Shown: positions 54,469 to 63,864, counted from the stretch's first letter. The stretch: DNA of 64,000 bases from Burkholderia sp. BCC1644 (GCF_902833225.1 NZ_CADFEI010000002.1:558001-622000); one strand, 5' to 3'. The notes: generated from the letters alone by a model not told the origin. Numbers and translations: made by a program.

Positions 54469-54523
54469 GCGGGTTCTCTCGTGATTGGGATGTCGGCAGG
54501 CAAGCGATCGATCGTACCGCGAT

Positions 54524-55555
54524 TCATCGACGGTCGCTTTCCCGTTGCGCCGCGCTGCGATACGCGCCCGGCGGCACGCCGTACCAGCGCTTGAATGCCT
54601 GCGAAAAACTCGACAGGTCGCTGAAGCCGAGCCGCTCGGCCACTTCCGCGAGCGACAGCCGCGCATCGCCGAGCAGCGTCTCGGCCATCGCGCCGCGTGC
54701 CTGCGCGAGCAACGCGCGAAACGTCGTGCCCTCCTCCTGCAGCCGCCGCTTGAGCGTGCGCGGGCTCGTGTTCATCAGCCGCGCCATGTCCTCGAGCGAG
54801 AACGGCGCGCTGCCGGGCGTCGAGCCCAGGTACTGGCGCACCATCTCCGACGTGCCCACGCGCGCGCGCCGCGCTTCGACGAGCTGGCCGCACATCTGCT
54901 CGCACATCGACACCGTCAGCGGATTCGCATGCGGCAGCGGCCGGTCGAGAAACGCGCGGTCGAACGCGAGGCTGTTCGCGCGCGCCGAGAACGCCGGCTC
55001 GATGCCGGCGATGCGCGGCGCGGCGAGCGACGGCGAGCGCGCGGCCTGCAGCGTGAAGCGCGACAACGTGAAATCGCCGCTGGCGATTTCCTGCAGCAGC
55101 ACGGCCGCGGCCGTCATGTCGCGCTCGACGAGGAACCGGCTCAGGTCGCCGTCGAGTTCCGGCGCGCCGAAGTTGAGCACGCCCGTATCGGGCGCCTCGC
55201 GGTACGTGATGACGGTGTACGCATACGTGAGCGGCAGGAAGCGCATCGCCAGCGCGAGCGCGTCGCGCCCGGTCGCGCTGGCGATCAGCCCGTAGCCCCA
55301 CACGCCGTACGCGGAGAAGTGATAGCGCAGGCCGACCTCGAACCCGAGGCCCTGCGCACGGCCGAGCGCACGCAACAGGTTGCCGGTCAGCCGCAGCTCC
55401 TGCGCGGCCGTCACCTCGACTTTCGGATCGTCGAGTTGCGCGTCCGCGAGCCCCGTGCCGGCCAGCAGCGCCGTGTGCGACACGCCGCGTTCGTCGCCGA
55501 AATCGACCAGCAGCCGGGCGCTGGCCGGACTCCGGGTGAAGTCCCAGAAGCTCAT
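54524..55555 (-). CDS. AraC-family regulator (OruR/ArgR type)
   Basis: 343 residues with the arabinose-binding-like N-terminal domain found in OruR-type regulators and a C-terminal HTH_18 (SLEDMARLMNTSPRTLKRRLQEEG and SLAEVAERLGFSDLSSFSQAFKRWYG). Divergent from the GMC oxidoreductase and BVMO fusion over 263 bp, so it probably controls them. The GNAT gene lies downstream, 55 bp after its stop. Confidence 0.9.
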   Translation of the reverse strand: MSFWDFTRSPASARLLVDFGDERGVSHTALLAGTGLADAQLDDPKVEVTAAQELRLTGNLLRALGRAQGLGFEVGLRYHFSAYGVWGYGLIASATGRDALALAMRFLPLTYAYTVITYREAPDTGVLNFGAPELDGDLSRFLVERDMTAAAVLLQEIASGDFTLSRFTLQAARSPSLAAPRIAGIEPAFSARANSLAFDRAFLDRPLPHANPLTVSMCEQMCGQLVEARRARVGTSEMVRQYLGSTPGSAPFSLEDMARLMNTSPRTLKRRLQEEGTTFRALLAQARGAMAETLLGDARLSLAEVAERLGFSDLSSFSQAFKRWYGVPPGAYRSAAQRESDRR

Positions 55556-55818
55556 GCGGAGAAACCCTCGAAGCGCCGATTTGGCCCAAATACTAAAACA
55601 ATTGTCCCCAAGCAGCATTGGTGTTTTCCCATGCGGCCCGCACCATCGGCGTCATCCAGTCGTCGTCCGAACGACGCCATCGCCCCAGGAGGAGACACCA
55701 TGCGACCGAGTCGCCCGACCGAACCCGCCGCCCGCCTTGCACGCAGATGCGCCGCCTGCGCCCGCCTGCCGGCGCGCGCCGACTGATCCATCGACTACCG
55801 AAGAAAGGAGACGATTCC

Positions 55819-57534
55819 ATGAGCAAGACTTTCGACTACATCGTCGTCGGCGGCGGGTCGGGCGGCTGCGTCGTCGCGGGGCGCCTGACCGAGGACCCGG
55901 CCGTGACCGTCTGCGTGCTCGAGGCCGGCGGCCGCGGCGACAGCGCGGTCGTCAACGTGCCGACCGGCGCGGTCGCGATGATGCCCACACGCCTGAACAA
56001 CTGGGCGTTCGACACGGTGCCGCAGCCGGGGCTCGGCGGGCGCATCGGCTACCAGCCGCGCGGCAAGGCGCTCGGTGGATCGTCGGCGATCAACGCGATG
56101 GTCTATATCCGCGGCCATCGCGTCGACTACGACGGCTGGGCCGCGCTCGGCAACGAAGGCTGGGCGTACGACGACGTGCTGCCGTACTTCCGCCTGAGCG
56201 AGCACAACGAACGCTTCGACGATGCGTGGCACGGCCGCGACGGCCCGCTGTGGGTCAGCGACCTGCGCACCGGCAACCCGTTCCATGCGCGCTACCTGGA
56301 AGCCGCGCAACAGGCCGGCCTGCCGCTCACCGACGATTTCAACGGTGCGCGGCAGGAAGGCATCGGGATCTACCAGGTCACGCAGAAGCACGGCGAACGC
56401 TGGAGCGCGGCGCGCGCGTACCTGCTGCCGCATCTCGGCCGCCGCGACAACCTGACGGTCGAGACGCACGCGCAGGTACTGCGCATCCTGTTCGACGGCA
56501 CGCGCGCGATCGGTGTCGAGGTGCGGCAGCACGGCGAAGTCCGCACGCTGCGCGCGCGGCGCGAAGTCGTGCTCGCGGCCGGCGCGCTGCAGACGCCGCA
56601 GTTGCTGATGCTGTCGGGCGTCGGCCCGGGCCGCGAACTCCAGCAGCTCGGCATCGCGGTGCAGGCCGACCTGCCCGGCGTCGGCCGCAACCTGCAGGAT
56701 CATCCGGATTTCATCTTCGGCTATCGCACACGCAGCGTCGACACGATGGGCGTGTCCGCGCGCGGCGGCCTGCGGATGCTGCGCGAGTTCGCGCGCTTTC
56801 GCCGCGAACGGCGCGGGATGCTGACGTCGAATTTCGCGGAAGGCGGCGGCTTCCTGAAAACGCGTGCCGATCTCGCCGCGCCGGACATCCAGCTGCATTT
56901 CGTCGTCGCGCTCGTCGACGATCATGCGCGCAAGCTGCACGCCGGCCACGGGCTGTCGTGCCACGTGTGCCTGCTGCGGCCGCGCAGCCGCGGCTCGGTC
57001 ACGCTGAACAGCGTCGATCCGCTCGCGGCGCCGCGCATCGATCCCGCGTTCTTCGACGATCCGCGCGATGTCGACGACATGGTCGCGGGCTTCCGGATCA
57101 CGCGCCGGCTGATGGAAGCACCGGCGCTCGCGAGCTGGCTCACGCGCGACCTGTTCACCGCGAACGTGACGACCGACGACGAAATCCGCGACGTGCTGCG
57201 GCGGCGCACCGACACCGTGTATCACCCGGTCGGCACGTGCCGGATGGGTCACGATGAAATGGCCGTCGTCGATCCGCAACTGCGCGTGCGCGGCCTGCAG
57301 GGGCTGCGCATCGTCGATGCGTCGGTGATGCCGACGCTGATCGGCGGCAACACCAACGCGCCGACGATCATGATTGCCGAGAAGGCCGTCGACCTGATGC
57401 GCGGCGTGCGCCGCGTGCCCGCGCGGTCGCATGCCGAAACCGTCGGTCCGTCGACGAAGCGCGACGCCGTTCTTGCCGCGTGCGCCACGCACGATGTCGT
57501 CCAGCCCGAGGAAACCCGCCATGCTGTCGCCTGA
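55819..57534 (+). CDS. GMC-family alcohol dehydrogenase/oxidase
   Basis: 571 residues. N-terminal FAD motif YIVVGGGSGGCVVAGRL, the GMC signature with GKALGGSSAINAMVY, and the C-terminal catalytic His in VYHPVGTCRMG with GGNTNAP. Resembles choline dehydrogenase and AlkJ. ATG after AAAGGAGACGATTCC. It overlaps the next gene by 14 bases. In this setting it would oxidise a secondary or primary alcohol to the carbonyl that the monooxygenase domain then uses. Confidence 0.9.
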   Translation: MSKTFDYIVVGGGSGGCVVAGRLTEDPAVTVCVLEAGGRGDSAVVNVPTGAVAMMPTRLNNWAFDTVPQPGLGGRIGYQPRGKALGGSSAINAMVYIRGHRVDYDGWAALGNEGWAYDDVLPYFRLSEHNERFDDAWHGRDGPLWVSDLRTGNPFHARYLEAAQQAGLPLTDDFNGARQEGIGIYQVTQKHGERWSAARAYLLPHLGRRDNLTVETHAQVLRILFDGTRAIGVEVRQHGEVRTLRARREVVLAAGALQTPQLLMLSGVGPGRELQQLGIAVQADLPGVGRNLQDHPDFIFGYRTRSVDTMGVSARGGLRMLREFARFRRERRGMLTSNFAEGGGFLKTRADLAAPDIQLHFVVALVDDHARKLHAGHGLSCHVCLLRPRSRGSVTLNSVDPLAAPRIDPAFFDDPRDVDDMVAGFRITRRLMEAPALASWLTRDLFTANVTTDDEIRDVLRRRTDTVYHPVGTCRMGHDEMAVVDPQLRVRGLQGLRIVDASVMPTLIGGNTNAPTIMIAEKAVDLMRGVRRVPARSHAETVGPSTKRDAVLAACATHDVVQPEETRHAVA

Positions 57535-59971
57535 CCTTTCCCGTTCCGCCGGCTCCGCCGCGCCGCTTGCCGCGATCATCATCGGCGCCGGCTTCGCCGG
57601 CATCGGCATGGCCATCGCGCTGCAACGCGCCGGCATCCACGATTTCGTGATCGTCGAACGCTCGCACGACGTCGGCGGCGTATGGCGCGACAACAGCTAC
57701 CCGGGCGCCGCGTGCGACGTGCCTTCGCACCTGTACTCGTTCTCGTTCGAACCGAATCCAGCCTGGTCGCGCGTGTTCGCGCCGCAACCGGAAATCCATG
57801 CGTACCTGCAGCATTGCGCGCGCAAGTACGGCCTCGCGCGCCACCTGCGCTTCGGCGCCGAAGTCGAGCACGCGCGCTACGACGAAGCCCGCGCGCTGTG
57901 GCACGTCACGCTCGCCGACGGCACGACGCTCAGCGCCGCCATGCTCGTCAGCGGCACCGGCCAGTTGAGCCGTCCGGCGATGCCCGACCTGCCCGGCATC
58001 GACACGTTCCGCGGCCGTGCATTCCACTCCGCGCACTGGGATCACGACTATTCGCTCGCCGGCAAGCGCGTGGCCGTGGTCGGCACCGGCGCGTCGGCGA
58101 TCCAGTTCGTGCCGGCGATCGCCGGCAGCGTTCGGCACCTGACCGTGTTCCAGCGTTCGCCGGCCTACGTGATACCGCGCCCCGACCGCGCGTATCGCCC
58201 GTGGGAGCAGGCGCTGTTTCGCCGGATGCCGTGGGCGATGAAGCTGCACCGCGCTTCGATCTACGTGCGCTACGAATCGCGTGCGATCGCGTTCACGCGC
58301 CTGCACGGGCTGATGAAAGTAGCGGTCGGCCGACCGTTCCGCAAGCTGCTTGCGCGCGACGTGCCGGACCCCGCGCTGCGCGCACGGCTCACGCCCGACT
58401 ACCCGATCGGCTGCAAGCGGCTCCTGCTGTCGAGCGAATACCTCGCGACGATGAGCCGCGAGAACGTCGAACTCGTCACGCAACGGATCCGGCGCGTGAC
58501 CGAGGACGGGATCGAAACCGTCGACGGCGTCCATCATCCGGTCGATGCGATCGTCTACGGCACGGGATTCGCGGCGACCGAGTTCCTGTCGCCGATGCGC
58601 ATCACGGGCCGTGACGGGCTCGACCTGAACGACGCGTGGCGACGCGGTGCGCAGGCCTATCTCGGGCTCACCGTGCCCGGCTTCCCGAATTTCTTCATGC
58701 TGTACGGCCCGAACACCAACCTCGGGCACAACTCGATCGTCTACATGCTCGAAAGCCAGATCGCGCACGTGATGCGCTGCGTGCGGGCGATGCGACGCGA
58801 CGGTTCGCGCGAGATCGACGTCGATGCGCGCCGCTACCGGCGCTTCAACGCGCACGTGCAGCAGCGGCTCGCCGGTTCGGTGTGGAGCGGCTGCCAGAGC
58901 TGGTACGTCGATGCATCGGGGCACAACAGCACGAACTGGCCGGGCTTCACGCTGACCTACCGGTGGATCACGCGGTTCACCGGCATGTCCGCGTATCGCT
59001 TCACGCGTCCGTTGCCCGAGCCGGCCGCGCCGACGCGCGGCGCGGTGGTCGCGCCACCTGCCGGCGGGCTGGAGGCGCTCGCCGCCGCTGCGCTGCGCGG
59101 CTTCCTGCGCGTCGCGTTCCGGCCGCTGATCGGGCCGCCGTTCGGCGCGCGCATGCAGCGCCGTGTCGTCGCGCTGCTGTCGCCGCTGATGCCCGGCGTG
59201 GGCGGCACGCTGCGCTACCGCCTGTCCGCGCACCGCGTGCCGGTCGAAGTCGTCGCGCCGAAGCGCGGCGATACGGGTGGCGCGATCCTGTATCTGCATG
59301 GCGGCGCGTTCTGCCTTGGCGGGCCGCATACGCATCGCGGCGTGACGACGCGGCTCGCGAACGATGCGGGCCTGCCGGTGTGGGTGCCCGATTACCGGCT
59401 CGCGCCCGAACACCCGAGCCCGGCCGCGCTCGACGATGCGCTGGCCGTGTACGACGCGATGCGCGCGCAAGGTCATGCGCCGCACCGGATCGTGATCGCC
59501 GGCGACTCGGCCGGCGGTGCGCTGGCACTTGCGCTCGCGATCGCGCTGCGCGAGCGCGGCGACCCGGCCGCCGCTGCGCTGCTGCTGATCTCGCCCGTGA
59601 CCGACCCGGCGCTCGGCGGTGCGACACTCGCCTCGCGCCGCCACGACGATCCGATGATCCGGCGCGGCTGGCTCGAACAGGGGCTGCGCTGGTACCACGG
59701 CGCCGGCTCGGCCGCCGCGCGCGGCCCGCTCGACACCGACCTGCGCGGCCTGCCGCCGATGCTGGTCCAGGCCGGCGACCAGGAGGTACTGCTGTCGGAC
59801 GCGCAGCGGCTGGCCGATCACGCGAGCGCGTGCGGCGTGCCATGCCGGCTGGAGATTCATGCGGCGCGCTGGCACGTGTTTCATCTGCAGGCGTTTTACC
59901 TGCGGTCGGCGCGCGATGCGTTGCGGACGCTGGCGGCGTTTGCGGTGGAACGGGTGGCTGCGACGGCATGA
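57521..59971 (+). CDS. Baeyer-Villiger monooxygenase fused to HSL-type esterase
   Basis: 816 residues. Residues 1-500: class B flavin monooxygenase with GAGFAG (FAD), the BVMO fingerprint F163-x-G165-x3-H169-x3-W173, and GTGASA (NADPH). Residues about 530-816: an alpha/beta hydrolase of the hormone-sensitive lipase family with the oxyanion HGGAF motif, Ser663 in GDSAGG and a C-terminal Asp/His. The frame has no interruption. The BVMO would turn a ketone into an ester which the second domain cleaves. ATG after GAGGAAACCCGCC, overlapping the GMC gene. Confidence 0.9.
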   Translation: MLSPDLSRSAGSAAPLAAIIIGAGFAGIGMAIALQRAGIHDFVIVERSHDVGGVWRDNSYPGAACDVPSHLYSFSFEPNPAWSRVFAPQPEIHAYLQHCARKYGLARHLRFGAEVEHARYDEARALWHVTLADGTTLSAAMLVSGTGQLSRPAMPDLPGIDTFRGRAFHSAHWDHDYSLAGKRVAVVGTGASAIQFVPAIAGSVRHLTVFQRSPAYVIPRPDRAYRPWEQALFRRMPWAMKLHRASIYVRYESRAIAFTRLHGLMKVAVGRPFRKLLARDVPDPALRARLTPDYPIGCKRLLLSSEYLATMSRENVELVTQRIRRVTEDGIETVDGVHHPVDAIVYGTGFAATEFLSPMRITGRDGLDLNDAWRRGAQAYLGLTVPGFPNFFMLYGPNTNLGHNSIVYMLESQIAHVMRCVRAMRRDGSREIDVDARRYRRFNAHVQQRLAGSVWSGCQSWYVDASGHNSTNWPGFTLTYRWITRFTGMSAYRFTRPLPEPAAPTRGAVVAPPAGGLEALAAAALRGFLRVAFRPLIGPPFGARMQRRVVALLSPLMPGVGGTLRYRLSAHRVPVEVVAPKRGDTGGAILYLHGGAFCLGGPHTHRGVTTRLANDAGLPVWVPDYRLAPEHPSPAALDDALAVYDAMRAQGHAPHRIVIAGDSAGGALALALAIALRERGDPAAAALLLISPVTDPALGGATLASRRHDDPMIRRGWLEQGLRWYHGAGSAAARGPLDTDLRGLPPMLVQAGDQEVLLSDAQRLADHASACGVPCRLEIHAARWHVFHLQAFYLRSARDALRTLAAFAVERVAATA

Positions 59972-60104
59972 CGATCGGGCGGCGATGCGTGGCGATCCGC
60001 GCATGCGCGTATCGCCGCGCCCGCTTGCAGCAAAGCGACACCGTCTTGCGAAAAACGGCGCTTTATTTTTTTCCGTCACGCGCGGCCGTCATGATCTCCG
60101 CAAG

Positions 60105-60123
60105 CCCCGGCGCGCGGCCGGGG
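60105..60123. promoter_or_regulatory. GC-rich hairpin in the leader of the phosphatase-like gene
   Basis: CCCCGGC-gcgcg-GCCGGGG, a perfect 7-bp stem, 31 bases before the ATG and just before the GGCGGAGAC ribosome site. It could affect translation start. A run of T (60063-60072) upstream belongs to the gap 59972-60153. Confidence 0.45.
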
Positions 60124-60153
60124 CGACCACCACCCCACTCAGGCGGAGACATC

Positions 60154-60708
60154 ATGAAAAGAAGGCACACCCTCAACGCACTTGCGCTGCTCTGTTGCGT
60201 CGGCATCCAGTGCGCGACGTCGGCGTTCGCCGACGAGCCGAAGAAAGTCGCGTTCGTCGACACGGGCAACACCGGGCGCAGCGTGATGGCCGAAGCGATC
60301 GCGGGCCAGCTGATCGCGCAGCGCCATGCGCACATCGCGGTGATCTCGCGCGCGGTCGACGAGGATCCGTACGACGAAAAACCGGAGGAGAACGGTGTGA
60401 TCCTGATGAAGCGGCGCGGCATCGACACGTCCGCGCACCGCTCGGTGCAGTTGAACGCGAACGACGTCAAGCATTCCGACGTGATCCTGACGATGACCGA
60501 CAAGCACAAGGAGAAGGTGCTCGCGCTCTATCCGTCGGCGGCCGGCAAGGTGTTCACGCTCGCCGAGTATGCGTCCGGGAAGCACCTCGACGTACCCGAC
60601 GCGTGGGGCAAGCCGATGGATTTCTACGAATCGGTGACCGCGCAGCTCGACACGTACATTCCGGCCGCGCTCGACAAGGTCGCGACGGCCGCGCCGGCGA
60701 AGCAGTAA
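60154..60708 (+). CDS. Exported low-molecular-weight phosphatase-like protein, Cys to Asp
   Basis: 184 residues. Signal peptide about 1-26 (cleavage after AFA). The rest matches the LMW protein-tyrosine phosphatase/arsenate reductase fold, but the P-loop normally CxGNxCRS is DTGNTGRS: Asp36 replaces the nucleophile Cys and Gly41 the second Cys. Arg42 and Ser43 are kept. Later VPDAWGKPMDFYE aligns with the acid loop. Without Cys the normal phosphatase reaction is not possible; a binding role or different chemistry is suggested. Periplasmic. Confidence 0.8.
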   Translation: MKRRHTLNALALLCCVGIQCATSAFADEPKKVAFVDTGNTGRSVMAEAIAGQLIAQRHAHIAVISRAVDEDPYDEKPEENGVILMKRRGIDTSAHRSVQLNANDVKHSDVILTMTDKHKEKVLALYPSAAGKVFTLAEYASGKHLDVPDAWGKPMDFYESVTAQLDTYIPAALDKVATAAPAKQ

Positions 60709-60718
60709 CGCACGAAGG

Positions 60719-60760
60719 CCTGTCGGCTCGCCAGGCACGCAATGTGCCGGCGCCGACAGG
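60719..60760. terminator. Possible terminator hairpin after the phosphatase-like gene
   Basis: Perfect 9-bp arms CCTGTCGGC (60719-60727) and GCCGACAGG (60752-60760) with an inner GGCAC/GTGCC pair, 11 bases after the stop, followed by TTT only. The rest of the gap to 61069 shows no gene; its right end carries the toxin promoter. Confidence 0.45.
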
Positions 60761-61034
60761 TTTGCCCTTCGCGCCATTCCCTCCAGCACACCCTGCCCAC
60801 CGCGCGCCCGTCATCGGGCCGTCGACTTTGGCCATTCGGCCGAATCGTCACCCGGCACACCGGATGAAAGAATGATCGTCGTCCGGGAAGCCGGTTTCGC
60901 TGCCTGAAATCCCGCCCCTCGAAGATGCCGCATGCACTGCAACTGCCACGCATGCGGCGTTGTGTGTCGCCCCGACTCGCCAATGTGCGTACGACGCTGC
61001 GCGCACCAACCGGCAGTTCGCACGACCCCCTCCA

Positions 61035-61068
61035 TTTCCACCCACCTTTCGCGTAGCTTATAAGTTAC
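61035..61068 (+). promoter_or_regulatory. Promoter and near-palindromic operator of the TA operon
   Basis: TTTCCA (61035-61040), 17-bp spacer, TTATAA (61058-61063). The -10 lies in a near palindrome GTAGCTTATAAGTTAC (61053-61068; one symmetric pair differs). The toxin ATG follows at 61070 with no ribosome site, so the transcript may start on or next to the start codon. Site suited to autorepression by the antitoxin. Confidence 0.5.
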
Positions 61069-61069
61069 A

Positions 61070-61402
61070 ATGCTCTCCAAGTTCGAACTTCTTCGCTACC
61101 AGCGCGACGATGGTCGCGAGCCCTTCACCGAATGGCTGAACGCCGTGCGCGACAAGCTCGCTCAGGCACGGATTCGTGAACGCCTGCGCCGCGTGCAAAC
61201 CGGCAACTTCGGTGATTGCGAGCCTGTCGGCGAAGGCGTGATCGAACTGCGCGTCCACGTCGGTGCCGGCTATCGCGTGTATTTCGGGCGGCATGGCGGC
61301 GCACTGGTACTGTTGCTGTCAGGCGGCGACAAGCACAGCCAACCCGACGACATCAGGCGCGCCAAGGAACACTGGTCGAACTGGAAACGGAGGCAATCAT
61401 GA
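61070..61402 (+). CDS. RelE/HigB-like toxin
   Basis: 110 residues of the small RelE-superfamily addiction-module killer type (HigB-like): FTEWLNAVRDKLAQARIRERLRRVQ, VGEGVIELRVHVGAGYRVYFGRHGG, LLLSGGDKHSQPDDIRRAKEH. These proteins cut mRNA at the ribosome. Toxin first, antitoxin second, as in HigBA. Overlaps the antitoxin by four bases. No Shine-Dalgarno before its ATG. Confidence 0.88.
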   Translation: MLSKFELLRYQRDDGREPFTEWLNAVRDKLAQARIRERLRRVQTGNFGDCEPVGEGVIELRVHVGAGYRVYFGRHGGALVLLLSGGDKHSQPDDIRRAKEHWSNWKRRQS

Positions 61403-61728
61403 CCAAACTCAAAGGCGCGGTATCGCACCACGACGCCGAAGTCGTCGAACTCGGCGCCGACCGCGAACTCGCGGTCGCCTATCTGCGCGTCGCGATGGAG
61501 TCGCTCGACGATCCCGACAATCGCGCGGCCGGCCTGCTCGCGCTGCGTACGGTCGCGGAAGCCTACGGCGGGCTCGGCGCGGTCGCGGCCGAAGCCGGCA
61601 TCAGCCGCGAATCGCTGTATCGCACGCTGTCCCCGAACGGCAACCCGACGCTGAAAACCCTGCTCGCGGTGCTCAAGACCGTCGGCCTGCGCCTGTCCGT
61701 CGTCCCCGCGCAGCCCGCGCACGCATGA
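61399..61728 (+). CDS. HigA-like antitoxin (HTH)
   Basis: 109 residues, HTH of the addiction-module antidote type: YGGLGAVAAEAGISRESLYRTLS (about 55-77) then NPTLKTLLAVLKTVGLRLSV. ATG with GGAGGCAATC inside the toxin gene. Binds the toxin and represses the shared promoter. Convergent with the DedA fusion gene (15 bp). Confidence 0.88.
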   Translation: MTKLKGAVSHHDAEVVELGADRELAVAYLRVAMESLDDPDNRAAGLLALRTVAEAYGGLGAVAAEAGISRESLYRTLSPNGNPTLKTLLAVLKTVGLRLSVVPAQPAHA

Positions 61729-61743
61729 GCGGCACCCTCCCGC

Positions 61744-63762
61744 TCACGGCCTGACCATCCACACGAGCAGCATCTCGGCCGGCGCGGCCGTCATCCCCGC
61801 CGGCGGACGCTCGATCGTCGGCTCGACCGCCAGCGCCTGCGCGATCGCCGCCGCGTCGTCGATCGGCGTCGTGCGCACGATCGTCATCAGGCGCGCCGGC
61901 CGGTGCAGCGCCTCGCGATACAGCGCGCCGTACCACAGCGGTCGCATGCCGAGCGCGTCCTGCAGCACGTACGGATAGCGCCACAGCCGCAGTACGAGGC
62001 GGCTGTCCGGGTGGGCCGGATCGACGCGCACGAACACGCGGCGCGTGCTTTCGCCGTGCGTGTAGCGCGGCAGCACGGGCAGCGCATCGGCCGGCGCCTG
62101 CGGCAACAGCCAGCGCAGCGCGGTGGCCGGCGACCACGGCGTCGCGCGCTGCCAGCCGGCCTGCGCGAGATGCCGGTCGAGCGTGTCGGATGTCGCACTC
62201 CATTGCAGCGGCAGATATTCCTCGCGGTCGCCGCCGATCTCGGTGCGCCGCGTCGGCACGCGCTGCCACCCGCCGCGCAACCACTGGTCGACGGTCATCG
62301 CGACCACGTCGCCGACATGCGGGCGCGCCGCGCGATCGAGCTGCCATTGTGCAGGGACCGTCCATACGCCGGCCGTCGCGAGCACCACGAGCACCGCGAC
62401 GAGCGCGCCCCGCGGCTGCACATGCTCGCGCACACGCCAGTACGCATACGCGCCGGCGAGCAGCGCGAACCAGGCCAGCCCGAGGCTCCATCCGCCGAGC
62501 AGCCCCGACAGCCAGGTATCGCCGACGTACAGCCGCGCGAAACCGCCGAGCACGATCCACAGCACGACCGCCGTCACGACCGGAATGCGCCACAGCGCGG
62601 GCCGGTCGCGCGTGATCACCCAGCCGAGGCCGCTGCTCGCGAGAATCGCGAACGCGGCATCTGCATCGGGCAGCGGTACGTGCAGCGCGCCGGGCGGCAG
62701 GCTCGCGGGCGTCGCGCCCGGCACACCCGCGCCGAACGCCGGTACGAGCACGACGGCGACACCGACCGTCGCGAGCCACCACGCGGCAGTCAGCCAGCAG
62801 CGATGGATCATCAGCCAGACCAGAAACGCGGCCGCGACGATCAGCCCCGTATCGTGCCCGTGCAGCACGGCAAGCGCACTCATCGCGGCGTCGACGGGCG
62901 GTGTGCGCAGGTTCTGCAGGAACGCATACAGCCCGATGTCCGCGTGCATCAGCGGATCGTTCGCGACGACATCCTGCACGATCCCCGCGAACAGCCACAC
63001 GCAGCCGACGAACAGCAGCGCGAGCACGGGCACCGCACCGGGCAGGCCGCGCAGATGCGCGATCGCGTCGTGCAGCCGCGCGCCGAACCGCGGCCAGCGG
63101 CGCGCGCATGCGTGCACGGCTTCGACGAGCGCGCGGCGCAGCAACGGCCAGCCGCGCCGCAGCGCGACGCGCACGCCGATCCACACGAGCGCGACCAGGG
63201 CGGCGACGACCAGCAGGATCACGGCGACCCGCACGCTGATCGCCGCGGCCAGCGCGGCCGATGCGCCGAACAGGATGCCCGGCGCGACGTGGACGGGCGC
63301 CCACACGAGCGCCGACACGACGTTGACCGGATAGAACGACCGGCGTGGCAGCGTCGCGCAGCCGACGACGACCGGCACGACCGCACGCACCGGTGCGAGG
63401 AAGCGCGCGAGCACGATGCTCTTCATCCCGTGACGCAGCACGAACTCCTCGCCGCGCGCATACGCGTTCGCATAGCCGAAGCGCGTCCACACGTTGCGGA
63501 TCATCCCGCGATAGTGCCGCCCGAGCTCGTAGCTGATCCCGTCGCCGACCACCGCGCCGACGGCCGCGACGCCGATCGTCGTCCACCCGTCGAGCGCGCC
63601 GGCGCCGATCAGCGCCCCGGCCGCGAACATCACCGCGCCGGCCGGCACCACCGTGCCGATCAGCGCGATCGCCTCGGCGCACGCCGTCACGAACACGATC
63701 GCCAGCACGAGCAGCGGATGCGCGCCGATCGCGCCGATCCACGCGTGGATCGTGTCGCTCAT
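61744..63762 (-). CDS. DedA-PAP2-LssY_C membrane fusion protein
   Basis: 672 residues. N-terminal DedA/SNARE-associated domain (about 1-200, with GTVVPAGAVMFAAGALIGAG and FLAPVRAVVPVVVG), a middle PAP2-like membrane domain (about 245-465), and a soluble LssY C-terminal domain (480-672). In PAP2 the acid phosphatase motif is degenerate: PSGH is replaced by LPDADAAF and the last motif SRxxxGxHxxxD by ARLYVGDTWLSG, so phosphatase activity is doubtful. DedA proteins act on lipid carriers and membrane potential. Start at 63762 is weakly supported. Confidence 0.85.
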   Translation of the reverse strand: MSDTIHAWIGAIGAHPLLVLAIVFVTACAEAIALIGTVVPAGAVMFAAGALIGAGALDGWTTIGVAAVGAVVGDGISYELGRHYRGMIRNVWTRFGYANAYARGEEFVLRHGMKSIVLARFLAPVRAVVPVVVGCATLPRRSFYPVNVVSALVWAPVHVAPGILFGASAALAAAISVRVAVILLVVAALVALVWIGVRVALRRGWPLLRRALVEAVHACARRWPRFGARLHDAIAHLRGLPGAVPVLALLFVGCVWLFAGIVQDVVANDPLMHADIGLYAFLQNLRTPPVDAAMSALAVLHGHDTGLIVAAAFLVWLMIHRCWLTAAWWLATVGVAVVLVPAFGAGVPGATPASLPPGALHVPLPDADAAFAILASSGLGWVITRDRPALWRIPVVTAVVLWIVLGGFARLYVGDTWLSGLLGGWSLGLAWFALLAGAYAYWRVREHVQPRGALVAVLVVLATAGVWTVPAQWQLDRAARPHVGDVVAMTVDQWLRGGWQRVPTRRTEIGGDREEYLPLQWSATSDTLDRHLAQAGWQRATPWSPATALRWLLPQAPADALPVLPRYTHGESTRRVFVRVDPAHPDSRLVLRLWRYPYVLQDALGMRPLWYGALYREALHRPARLMTIVRTTPIDDAAAIAQALAVEPTIERPPAGMTAAPAEMLLVWMVRP

Positions 63763-63864
63763 CGCGCGCCCCGTGGCGAAACGATCCGGCGGACGAACAC
63801 CGGATCGGCGATGGCAGGGGGAACGGTCATGGCAGGGTGCGCGCGGTCGCGCCGGCTTAAGCGG

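Noticed and set aside
57368..60079. 903-residue frame on the minus strand
   Set aside because: Runs opposite to the GMC and BVMO fusion genes, which have clear motifs. Composition is Arg/His/Ala-rich with no recognisable fold.
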